Positions 1 through 8,033 of a stretch of DNA of 16,567 nt are shown one piece after another (the stretch's first letter is position 1; each line of letters starts with the position of its first letter). Where the stretch lies: assembly GCA_027051315.1 (NCBI GenBank), contig JALTZE010000124.1, positions 1 to 16,567 of the forward strand. The letters run 5' to 3'. The notes beneath the pieces are model-generated. The model ran no database searches and was not told the origin of the DNA. It saw only the letters and a list, made by a program, of their open reading frames with translations. A program made the position numbers and the translations under genes. Source of the stretch: Micavibrio sp. (GTDB lineage: Bacteria; Pseudomonadota; Alphaproteobacteria; Micavibrionales; Micavibrionaceae).

Positions 1-137
1 CAATGATTATATTTATTATTATTTTTTATTTTAATATGTTGCTTTTCTAATATTGTTCTAGCGTATACTTGCTATGGTTTATAGAGAGTTTATCTTGACC
101 CCCTTCTATTTTTTACAACACCATTTTTCATAATTTC

Positions 138-166
138 TTGACTAAATGTTAAAAAATTGTTAAAAA
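138..166 (+). promoter_or_regulatory. Possible sigma-70-type promoter of the adhesin gene
   Basis: TTGACT at 138-143 is followed after exactly 17 bases by TAAAAA at 161-166, a good -35 and a weak -10. It lies about 85 bases upstream of the adhesin start. The region is very AT-rich, so chance matches are likely. The first CtrA-like box (149-163) falls in the spacer, which would fit repression or an alternative start point better than simple activation of this promoter. Confidence 0.3.
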
Positions 167-194
167 TGTTTTCAATTCGTTAACAATTTGTTAA
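149..194 (+). promoter_or_regulatory. Two tandem TTAA-N7-TTAA boxes (CtrA-like)
   Basis: TTAA occurs at 149-152 and 160-163, and again at 180-183 and 191-194. Each pair is separated by exactly 7 bases. The two boxes resemble each other (GTTAA, then an A/T-rich spacer ending in TTG, then TTAA). Their starts are 31 bases apart, about three helical turns. TTAA-N7-TTAA is the known full recognition site of the response regulator CtrA in alphaproteobacteria, which often controls motility, pili and surface genes. AT-richness lowers the significance of one box, but two exact ones in 46 bases directly upstream of a surface adhesin are notable. CtrA binding itself is inferred. Confidence 0.45.
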
Positions 195-249
195 GTATTT
201 TTATTCGTGCTTTTGGTGCGGCGGTCTTGATAAAAAGGGAGAGAATATC

Positions 250-3200
250 ATGGCGAACGGTAATATATATAAAATTCCATCATCTGATTCGGTTTATACT
301 GTCAGTCCAGAAGAAGGATTAAATCATAAATTTGATTTTGGTGTAAATGATATAGTTAATTTTAGGATTACTCCTGAAGGAGGGTTGGAAATTAAATTTA
401 CAGATGGTCAAGTTATGATGATTGATAATTTTGATAATCTTGCTTCGTCTAATTCTACAATCTTTGAGATGAATGATGGTAATGTTATAAATCCCCATGA
501 TTTATTTGCTACTTTGAATGGTTCTGAAATAATTGCTAGTAATTCTCCCGCTGGCGATAGCCCGATTGTTATTTCTGCTCCTTCTGAAAATGTTACAAGA
601 GAAATAAGAATGGAAGAAGGTCAGAAGATTAAGTTTGATTTTGATATTTCTGATGCTGATGAAATTTTATATGAAGGTGATGTACTTTCAATGTCATTTC
701 CTAATGGTTCTAGTATAGTTCTTCATGGTTTTGATGCTTTTTCAGGTGATATGAAAGGCGATATGATTGCTTTTGCTGATGGTGATTTTATCTCTCCCGC
801 ACAAGTTGAATATGGTTATCAGATTGCTAAATTGGGTGATGTTGAAGTTGAAGAAGATGTAGATGTAGCTAAGAAAGAAACATCTGTTCGTGAAACACAG
901 ATGGCGAATGATGATATTTCTCCAGAAGTTATAGAGGAAATGCTTTCGATTGCTCCTGCTGCTGGCGAAGAAACATTGCCTAGTGATGGTTTTAAGTTTG
1001 AAGAAAAAGTTGAAGATACAGATGCAGATGCAGATGCTAAGAATATGGAAGATGTAATAAAGAAGATTGATAATCTTCCTGAAAGCCAAGCTGATGTAAG
1101 AGATGGTAATATGTCAGATATGGTCGCTGCTGACCTTGCTGATATAGCTCCTGCTGCTGGTGGCGGTGCTGGTGGTTCAAGTCGTGGTGGTTTTGGTTTT
1201 GAAAGTAATGTTGACCCTGCAAATCTTAATGGTTTGGATGATGTGGGTCCGATTAATCCAACTGCGCTTAATTATAATATTCCACAATTTGAGGATTATA
1301 ATTATCTTGGTAATAATCAAAATGGTGCTGTCCCGCCTGTTTCTCCGTCAGTAGATTTACCAAGTCATAGAGTTAAGGAAGATGGTTCTGTTGGTATAAA
1401 TATTTTTGCAGATAGTAATGGTGCGGGGGTAGAGCTTCGAATTTCTATTACAGGTATTGGCGCTGATTGGACGGTGGGTGGTTCTGTTGGTTCTTATGAC
1501 CCTGCTACTGGTGTTTGGTCATATGTTACTACTGACACTACTTTTACAGGTGGTCCTGTTTTAACACCTCCTGCTCAAAGTGATGTTGATATATCAAATT
1601 TAAATGTAGTTGTGGTTAATTATGACCCTGCTACTGGTCTTGAAAGTAAAATAACTGGTGCTTTTTCTGTTACTGTAGATGCGGTTGCTGATAAGCCTGA
1701 GATTATTGCAGATGATATTTCTGGTAATGAAGGTGATGCGATTGACCTTGATTTTACAGGAAAGCTTGGGGTGGATAATTTTGATGGTTCTGAAGAGATT
1801 GCAGCTTATCAGATATCAGGTGTTCCATCAGGTTTTAGCTTTAATCAGGGTACGAATAATGGAGGTGGAGTGTGGACATTTACTCCTGCTCAGATTGCTG
1901 GTCTTAAGATTAATCCCGTTAATTCTGATTATTTTGGTGATTTTAATCTAGAAGTTACCGTATTTAATGAAGATGTTTATAATGATGGTGAATATGATTT
2001 TTCCGATAATGTAAATTCGGCAACTACTAAATTTAATGTTGAGTGGAAACCTGTTGCAAATCCTCCGGAAGTTGGTGCTAGGATTCAGGGTGATAGTGTG
2101 TATCTGCTTGAAGATAGCTCAACAGGTGTTGTTGTTTATGCAAATCTTGATAATAATGGCAGTGGCGCAGAACAGCTTACTGTTACAGCTTATGTTGACC
2201 CTTTATGGGTCTTAAATGGTAATGCGAATGAAAATTCATTTACTATGGAGAATGGTCCTAATGGTGAAGCATGGGTTGCGGGTGCAAATGCTGGTGAATA
2301 TGTTTTAGAGATAAGTACACAAAATACAAATTATGAAGGTGTGTTTACATTTACACCTGCTCCTGATAGTGATGTTGATGTTCCTGATATTACTCTTAAT
2401 GCGGTTGCATATGAGCCTGCTACTGATACATATGGTTATGCAGATGAGTATGTATTTAACGTGATTGTTGATGCTGTTGCTGATACTCCTAATCTTAATG
2501 CAAATGATGTTGTGCATGAAAGTGATGATGTTAATGTTACTTCTGTAAATCTTGATATTTCTGCAGCAGTTACTGATATAGATGGTTCTGAAACACTTAC
2601 AGAAGTGAGAATAGAAGAAGTTCCTAGTGGTTATACAATTACTGGAGCAACTGAAACTGTTTCTGGTTCTGGCACATGGGTTGTTGATGATGTTACACAG
2701 CTTGACCAGCTTAAATTGAATGTTTTTGCTGGTGCTGAAGAAGAAATCTATTTGAAAGTTGTTGCGGTTGCTACTGAAACTAATCTTAGTGATAGAGAAT
2801 ATGAAGATAGTAACGGAAATTTTGTTTATGATAATAATTCTGCAGGAAATACAACAAGATTCAAGGTTGTAATTACAAATGATGATGTTCCAGAAATAAC
2901 AAAAATTACTGATGCAAATGTAGATGATACAAATCTTCAATTTGGTGATGATGTAGTTACAGGTTCGGTGTCTGCAGAATATTTTAATGATGGACCTGGT
3001 GAGGTTGTGGGTACTAATTCATTTGTTTCTGGTGGTTCGTTGAAAGATGGTAATTTAACATCTGCTGGTGTTGCTGTTGTTGTTACTTATGCAGCGGGAG
3101 TTTATACTGGTATGGCTGGTGCTACTGAAGTGTTTACTTTGGAGTTAGCAACAGATGGAAATTATAAATTTACATTAAAAGCTCCTTTGGACCATGGTGA

Positions 3201-6200
3201 TGTAAATGATGCTAATGATGCAATTACTCTTTCATTTGGTATAAAGGCCGTTGATGCTGATGGAGATGATACTGATGAAAGATTTATCAATATCACAGCG
3301 TATGATGATGGTTTAATAGCTGAAGATGATAGTGCAACAATTGCTTATGGTGATGATGAGGTTAGCGGCAATGTTGTTGTTAATGATGATTTCTCACAAG
3401 ATGTTGATAATAATGTAACTAAAATTGCATTTGGTGCAAATGAGGTTGATGTTCCTGAAACAGGTACAGCGACAATTGAAGGTAATTATGGTGTATTGGA
3501 AATTGCCGCAGATGGTAATTATACATATAGAATTAAACCTGTATCAGATTGGCCAAATGGCGGAACTCCTGAGGTTCATACATTTGCTGCGGAGGAAATA
3601 GACGCAGCGGGATTACAAGATGTGATTACAAAAGATGATATAACAATTTCAGTGGGCAATCCTACAAATGGTGATTTTGTATGGAGAGATACAAGTAAGC
3701 ACGGTACAGGCGTTGGTCTTGGTATTGATGATTTGGATAGTTCTAGTGATAGTACTAAAGTATGGCCAGCTGGTGAATCTATTGTAATTTCTGCTGCTAA
3801 AGAAGCTGCAAAATATGAGATAACTGTTGCTGATATAGGTGATAATAATATTGGCGATGGTCTTGATTATAAGGTGACTTTAGCTGATGATACAGTAGTT
3901 GATGGCGAAGTTATTATGGAAGCAGGTAACATAAGCGGTGGTCTGTTTACCTTAACAATTGAATCTTCTGATTATGGTCAAGCTATCAAGTCCGTAGAAG
4001 TTTATTCAATTGATGGCGGTGTAGCTGGTGGTAATCGTGCTTCATTCTTACTTAATAGTGTGGAAGTTACATATCCATATGAAAAGGGAGATGATGATTT
4101 TGTTTATACGTTAACAGATTCTGATGGTGACTCGAATAACGCTGTACTTTCAATTAATGGTGAATATTACAAGCCTAACCCTCCATTTGTTGAAGCAAAT
4201 AATTTTTATATATTTGAAGATTCTGCTCTTGCCTTTGGTGAAGAAGCTGGACAGCATCCTGCGGTAATTGATTTTGTGGCTTCACACCCTGCTAGTGCCA
4301 GCTCTGATGCTGTGTTGACAGTTGCTTTGGTTGGTATTGATGTTTCTGGTGGCTGGAGTGTTGATGTTTCACAATCAGGTGGTTCTTTTAATCCTGCTAC
4401 AGGTCAATGGACGTTGGTATTACCTGCTGGTGAGAATTTTACTTCTTCTATGGTGGGACCTTCTTTGATACCTCCTGCTGATAGTGATATTGACCATCCA
4501 GCAGGATTGCAGCTTGTTGTTTCTTCTTATGAGCCTGTATATCAAACTACAGAAGTTACGACTAAAGATATTTCTATAGTTGTTGATTCAGTTGCTGATA
4601 TTCCTAACCTTAATGCAAATGATGTTTCTGGTGAGTCTGATGAGCATGGTGTAAGTGTTGTAAATCTTGATATATCTTCTGCTGTTGCTGATATAGATGG
4701 TTCCGAAGCTATTACAGAAGTAAGAATAGAAGGTGTTCCAGCAGGTTATACAATTACTGGAGCGGTTGAAACATCGGCAAATTCAGGGATATGGATTGTT
4801 GATGATGTTACACAGCTTGATAAGCTTGAGCTAAATGTACCTGCTAAAGCAGAAAAAGAGTTTGAGCTTGTTGTTAAGGCTACTGCTAGTGAGGCAAATC
4901 AGACTGATGAAGAATGTGAATGTGCACCTGATAACAATAGTGCCATGAATGAGGTCAGATTTAACGTATCTATTGATAGAGATTATCAGCCTACTATTAC
5001 CAAACCTTCTAAGAAAACGGTTGATGATACAAATCTTGATAGCGGTGATGATGTTGTTACTGGTGTGGTGCAAGCTAATTTCTACGGTGATAATCCTGGT
5101 GTGTTTGCTCCTACTACTGCATCTTCATTTAATTATTATGGTTCATATGCAGGTGCGGGATTGAGTTCTGCTGGTGTTGCAGTTGTTGTTGCGGTTGTTG
5201 GTAATTCATATGTTGGTACAGCAGGTGCAACTGAAGTATTTAGACTTGATATTGATGAAAATACAGGTAATTACACATTTACATTAAAAGCTCCGCTTGA
5301 CCATGCTGATACCTCAAATGATAATGAAGCAATCTATATGTCATTTGGTGTAAGGGCTGTTGATGCTGATGGTGATGAGGCTGAAACAATTATCCGTATT
5401 AGAGCTTTGGATGATGGTCTTGCAGCTGAAGATGATAGTGCAACAATTGCTTATGGTGATACAGATGTAACAGGCAATGTTGTTGTTAATGATGATATTT
5501 CACAAGATGTTGATAATAATGTAACTAAAATAGCATTTGGTACAAATGAGGTTGTTGTTCCTGAAGCAGGTGTAGCAACAATTGATGGTAGTTATGGTCA
5601 ACTTAAGATTGATGCAGATGGTGATTACACATATACATTATTCGATTATAGCCAATGGCCAAATGGCGGTTATATAGAAGGTGATACAAATGAGTATGTT
5701 GCTCAAGAATCAGATGTTGAAAATTCCATTCAAAGAAGTATTTCGAAAAATGGTATAACAATACAAGTTGGCGATAATATAACAAATGCTGACCTTGTAT
5801 GGAGAGATACATCAAAACATGGTACAGGTGTTGGTATAGGTATTGATAATCTTGATAGTAATGACAGTACAAAGATATGGCCCCAAGGTGAAACATTAAA
5901 AATCATCTCTGATGAGGGCGCTGCTGCCAAATTTACTATTACTGTTGCTGATATTGGTGATAATAATATTGGTGATGGTATTGATTATGAAGTAACGCTT
6001 GCTGATGGTAATAAAGTTACTGGTGAAGTGATTATGAATCCTTCTGATGTAAATGGTGGTTTATTTACATTTACTTTGGCTGGTGCTGACTTTGGCGCTG
6101 GTGCGTTGATAGAATCAGTTGATATTTATTCAGTTGATGGTGGGGTTCTAGATGGTGAACGTGCTTCATTCCTGCTTAATTCAGTTAAAGTTGACCTTCC

Positions 6201-7908
6201 TGATATATATGAAAAACCTAATGATGAATTTATATATACATTAACTGATGCGGACGGTGATTCTGATACTGCTATTCTTAGAATTGATGGTGAGGGAGGA
6301 AGTTATACTGCTCCGCATGTTACTGTTGTTTCTAATTATGAAGGGCTTGTTTATACAGAAACAAAATATGACCATGAATTTATAGATTGTGTGAAGTTCC
6401 CTGAGCTTGTAGAAGGTCAGCCTCTTGATGCTCCTGAATATGCTGCTGTTGGTATTGATTATAATGATTTTGATATTAATTACCAAACAACAGGTTCAAT
6501 ATCATTCGTGAGCGAGGGTGCTGGATATGAAAATACTCTTGGTGTTTATGATATTGCTGATGATGGGTCAATAGTTGGAGTTAGATTCCTGATTGTTGAT
6601 GCTGAGAGTGCAATAAATGGTGATAGTATTTCTTTTGATATTGCTGGAGCAAATGGCAACGGTATGGACCTTGGTTTCTTTGTTGTTGCTAATGGTTATT
6701 CTATTAATAATGGTTATGCTGGGCTTGATTTGGATAATGGTTCGTTATCATTTGTTTATGGTTATGGTCAAGTAGGTGAGCGTGTTGCAAGAACAACAGA
6801 TACAGCAGATGATATAACATTAATTTATACAGATAGTAATGGTGCAGAAACAATTATTTCTGGTCCCGTTTATCACACAGTTCAACGTGGGGTTAATGAA
6901 AATATTAATCCTGATGGTATGAATCATGTTGTTTCTGGTCTTGCTGATTTGAATGATAACTCAACATTGAGGATTGGTTTTGAAGATTTACCAAATCTTG
7001 GAGATAAAGATTACCAAGATATAATCTTTGATTTCACAGTTGAGCCTAATACAGTATATAGTTTTAGTCCTGTAACGGTTGCCAATGATGTAAGAATAAA
7101 TGATTTATATTCTGATGTAATTAGGGCTGCCACTGTTACTATTGGAGAAGGTTATAAAACAGGCGATGTTTTGGAAGTTACATATGATGCTGGATTGTCT
7201 GTTGTTTCTTCTGATGATGGGTCAGTTGTTATTACTGGTGAGGCAACAAAAGCAGTTTATGAACAGGTTCTAGAATCTATTACTTTGACAAGTGATGATT
7301 CTAATATTGTTGACGGGTTGCGTGTTATTAATTATCAAGTACAAGATGTTGATGGATTTGATAGTAATCTTGAAGCAGCATATGTACCTGTTGTTAAAGA
7401 TTTTACTATGTTTGCTACATCTGGAGATGATGCTCCTGTTGGTTTTGATGATGGTGAGGTCTTTGCTACTGGTGAAGGTAATGACATAGTAGATGGTGGC
7501 GCTGGTGATGACCTTATCAGAGGTGAGGCAGGTGATGATACTCTATTTGGTAATGATGGTAGAGATGTTCTAATCGGTGGTGAAGGAAATGATGTGTTAT
7601 ATGGCAATAATGATGCAGATATATTTGTTTTCCAATCCTTAACAGATGGAGTTGATAATATTGCTGATTTTGACGCTATGGAGGGTGATATAATTGATAT
7701 TTCTGCATTGCTTGAAGAATATAATCCTTTGACAGACTCAATAAATGATTTTGTCTATGCAACTGAAGATACAGGAAATACAATTATATCTATTGATGTT
7801 AATGGAACTAACAATGCCGCGAATGCTAATGAAATTGTTGTTGTTGATAATGTGACAGGTGTAAGTGTTGATGATTTAATTAATAACGGTCTGTTAGATG
7901 TAGCATAA
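250..7908 (+). CDS. Giant type I-secreted RTX adhesin with retention-like N-terminus
   Basis: Predicted 2552-residue acidic surface adhesin or biofilm protein, exported by the T1SS encoded next to it. There is no Sec signal peptide. Residues 1-200 hold two similar beta-rich modules (DG..I..F, later DG..I.P). Residues 205-320 form an acidic linker with IAPAAG twice (PAAG at 236-239 and 301-304), then a Gly-rich stretch. Residues 375-600 are a partial repeat. Residues 618-1317 and 1318-2017 are two ~700-residue super-repeats of cadherin/VCBS-like folds. Residues ~2090-2260 resemble DUF4114 (LGFF.V.NG; GFEDLP..GDKDYQD). Residues 2408-2455 are RTX nonapeptides of GGxGxDxL type, followed by a ~95-residue C-terminal T1SS signal domain. 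The ATG has AGGGAG 8 bases upstream. It resembles LapA/BapA-class proteins in layout; the ligand is unknown. An ice-binding or purely structural role cannot be excluded. Confidence 0.9.
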   Translation: MANGNIYKIPSSDSVYTVSPEEGLNHKFDFGVNDIVNFRITPEGGLEIKFTDGQVMMIDNFDNLASSNSTIFEMNDGNVINPHDLFATLNGSEIIASNSPAGDSPIVISAPSENVTREIRMEEGQKIKFDFDISDADEILYEGDVLSMSFPNGSSIVLHGFDAFSGDMKGDMIAFADGDFISPAQVEYGYQIAKLGDVEVEEDVDVAKKETSVRETQMANDDISPEVIEEMLSIAPAAGEETLPSDGFKFEEKVEDTDADADAKNMEDVIKKIDNLPESQADVRDGNMSDMVAADLADIAPAAGGGAGGSSRGGFGFESNVDPANLNGLDDVGPINPTALNYNIPQFEDYNYLGNNQNGAVPPVSPSVDLPSHRVKEDGSVGINIFADSNGAGVELRISITGIGADWTVGGSVGSYDPATGVWSYVTTDTTFTGGPVLTPPAQSDVDISNLNVVVVNYDPATGLESKITGAFSVTVDAVADKPEIIADDISGNEGDAIDLDFTGKLGVDNFDGSEEIAAYQISGVPSGFSFNQGTNNGGGVWTFTPAQIAGLKINPVNSDYFGDFNLEVTVFNEDVYNDGEYDFSDNVNSATTKFNVEWKPVANPPEVGARIQGDSVYLLEDSSTGVVVYANLDNNGSGAEQLTVTAYVDPLWVLNGNANENSFTMENGPNGEAWVAGANAGEYVLEISTQNTNYEGVFTFTPAPDSDVDVPDITLNAVAYEPATDTYGYADEYVFNVIVDAVADTPNLNANDVVHESDDVNVTSVNLDISAAVTDIDGSETLTEVRIEEVPSGYTITGATETVSGSGTWVVDDVTQLDQLKLNVFAGAEEEIYLKVVAVATETNLSDREYEDSNGNFVYDNNSAGNTTRFKVVITNDDVPEITKITDANVDDTNLQFGDDVVTGSVSAEYFNDGPGEVVGTNSFVSGGSLKDGNLTSAGVAVVVTYAAGVYTGMAGATEVFTLELATDGNYKFTLKAPLDHGDVNDANDAITLSFGIKAVDADGDDTDERFINITAYDDGLIAEDDSATIAYGDDEVSGNVVVNDDFSQDVDNNVTKIAFGANEVDVPETGTATIEGNYGVLEIAADGNYTYRIKPVSDWPNGGTPEVHTFAAEEIDAAGLQDVITKDDITISVGNPTNGDFVWRDTSKHGTGVGLGIDDLDSSSDSTKVWPAGESIVISAAKEAAKYEITVADIGDNNIGDGLDYKVTLADDTVVDGEVIMEAGNISGGLFTLTIESSDYGQAIKSVEVYSIDGGVAGGNRASFLLNSVEVTYPYEKGDDDFVYTLTDSDGDSNNAVLSINGEYYKPNPPFVEANNFYIFEDSALAFGEEAGQHPAVIDFVASHPASASSDAVLTVALVGIDVSGGWSVDVSQSGGSFNPATGQWTLVLPAGENFTSSMVGPSLIPPADSDIDHPAGLQLVVSSYEPVYQTTEVTTKDISIVVDSVADIPNLNANDVSGESDEHGVSVVNLDISSAVADIDGSEAITEVRIEGVPAGYTITGAVETSANSGIWIVDDVTQLDKLELNVPAKAEKEFELVVKATASEANQTDEECECAPDNNSAMNEVRFNVSIDRDYQPTITKPSKKTVDDTNLDSGDDVVTGVVQANFYGDNPGVFAPTTASSFNYYGSYAGAGLSSAGVAVVVAVVGNSYVGTAGATEVFRLDIDENTGNYTFTLKAPLDHADTSNDNEAIYMSFGVRAVDADGDEAETIIRIRALDDGLAAEDDSATIAYGDTDVTGNVVVNDDISQDVDNNVTKIAFGTNEVVVPEAGVATIDGSYGQLKIDADGDYTYTLFDYSQWPNGGYIEGDTNEYVAQESDVENSIQRSISKNGITIQVGDNITNADLVWRDTSKHGTGVGIGIDNLDSNDSTKIWPQGETLKIISDEGAAAKFTITVADIGDNNIGDGIDYEVTLADGNKVTGEVIMNPSDVNGGLFTFTLAGADFGAGALIESVDIYSVDGGVLDGERASFLLNSVKVDLPDIYEKPNDEFIYTLTDADGDSDTAILRIDGEGGSYTAPHVTVVSNYEGLVYTETKYDHEFIDCVKFPELVEGQPLDAPEYAAVGIDYNDFDINYQTTGSISFVSEGAGYENTLGVYDIADDGSIVGVRFLIVDAESAINGDSISFDIAGANGNGMDLGFFVVANGYSINNGYAGLDLDNGSLSFVYGYGQVGERVARTTDTADDITLIYTDSNGAETIISGPVYHTVQRGVNENINPDGMNHVVSGLADLNDNSTLRIGFEDLPNLGDKDYQDIIFDFTVEPNTVYSFSPVTVANDVRINDLYSDVIRAATVTIGEGYKTGDVLEVTYDAGLSVVSSDDGSVVITGEATKAVYEQVLESITLTSDDSNIVDGLRVINYQVQDVDGFDSNLEAAYVPVVKDFTMFATSGDDAPVGFDDGEVFATGEGNDIVDGGAGDDLIRGEAGDDTLFGNDGRDVLIGGEGNDVLYGNNDADIFVFQSLTDGVDNIADFDAMEGDIIDISALLEEYNPLTDSINDFVYATEDTGNTIISIDVNGTNNAANANEIVVVDNVTGVSVDDLINNGLLDVA
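1360..2085 (+). repeat. Partial copy of the adhesin super-repeat
   Basis: Residues ~371-612 contain only the first third of the super-repeat. There is an EDG-type module starting near E377 with YDPATG and a TPPAQSDVD-type end, then a VDAVAD module starting near D477 with DGSE, GVPSGF and W.F/W.VDD-type motifs. The same order recurs at residues 621-890 and 1323-1590. The remaining two thirds are absent here. It is more diverged than the two full copies are from each other. Confidence 0.65.
2101..4194 (+). repeat. Adhesin super-repeat, copy 1
   Basis: About 700 residues (618-1315). The order is: EDS module; VDAVAD..PNLNAND module with SGYTITGA and DDVTQLD; a DDTNL..GDDVVTG module with the conserved block KAPLDH; then a VCBS-like module with SATIAYGD, VVVNDD and ADGNYTY. 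The VCBS-like module is interrupted by an insert at ~1098-1277 (WRDTSKHGTGVG, VADIGDNNIGDG, ASFLLNSV) before its last strand FVYTLTDSDGDS. The 36 bases at 3319-3354 are identical to 5425-5460 in copy 2, an offset of 2106 bases. Confidence 0.85.
4201..6300 (+). repeat. Adhesin super-repeat, copy 2
   Basis: Residues 1318-2017, in the same module order as copy 1 and offset by about 702-710 residues. Matching anchors include SVADIPNLNAND, AGYTITGA, DDVTQLDKL, KAPLDHAD, SATIAYGD, VVVNDD, WRDTSKHGTGVG, VADIGDNNIGDG and ASFLLNSV, ending in FIYTLTDADGDS. DNA-level identity is patchy, with exact runs of over 30 bases between diverged stretches. This points to an old tandem duplication under selection, or one partly homogenised later. 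Copy 2 carries a CEC cysteine pair (1557 and 1559) that copy 1 lacks. Confidence 0.85.
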
Positions 7909-7912
7909 TAAT

Positions 7913-7949
7913 TATATCCCCTTTTTAGATAATTTATTCAGGGGATATA
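7913..7949 (+). terminator. Inverted repeat between adhesin and exporter genes
   Basis: TATATCCCC at 7913-7921 pairs perfectly with GGGGATATA at 7941-7949 across a 19-base loop, starting 5 bases after the adhesin stop codon. No clear T-run follows the stem. It is therefore a poor intrinsic terminator and could instead be a partial terminator or an mRNA-stabilising 3' hairpin that makes adhesin transcript levels differ from exporter levels. Confidence 0.45.
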
Positions 7950-7958
7950 TAATATTGG

Positions 7959-7986
7959 TTGATTTATTGTTTTTAAATGATATTTT
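7959..7986 (+). promoter_or_regulatory. Weak candidate promoter of the exporter genes
   Basis: TTGATT at 7959-7964 and TATTTT at 7981-7986 are separated by 16 bases, about 50 bases upstream of the outer-membrane channel gene. Both match the sigma-70 consensus only moderately, and the local sequence is AT-rich. Transcription could equally read through from the adhesin gene. Confidence 0.22.
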
Positions 7987-8033
7987 CTATGTAGGGTTTT
8001 TACATTTTACCTTTATGGGGTAAGGAGAGTTAG

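Noticed and set aside
1018..1037. GATGCA triple repeat as a phase-variation tract
   Set aside because: Only three 6-base units that keep the reading frame (Asp-Ala repeats); length change would not switch the gene off.
742..1222. Minus-strand open frames opposite the adhesin gene (also near 2305-2940, 4831-5073, 5603-5930, 6241-6486, 7335-7607)
   Set aside because: Their products are Ile/Asn/Cys/His-rich low-complexity strings, the reverse image of GAT/GTT/AAT-rich coding sequence. No ribosome binding sites or recognisable domains.
1160..1951. Plus-strand out-of-frame open frames inside the adhesin gene (also 4949-5164, 7292-7489)
   Set aside because: Leu/Ile/Val-rich strings that arise by shifting the adhesin frame; fully inside a convincing gene.
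2101..6300. CRISPR-like array in the repeated adhesin region
   Set aside because: The repeats are long, in frame and protein-coding; there are no short, evenly spaced identical repeats with unique spacers.
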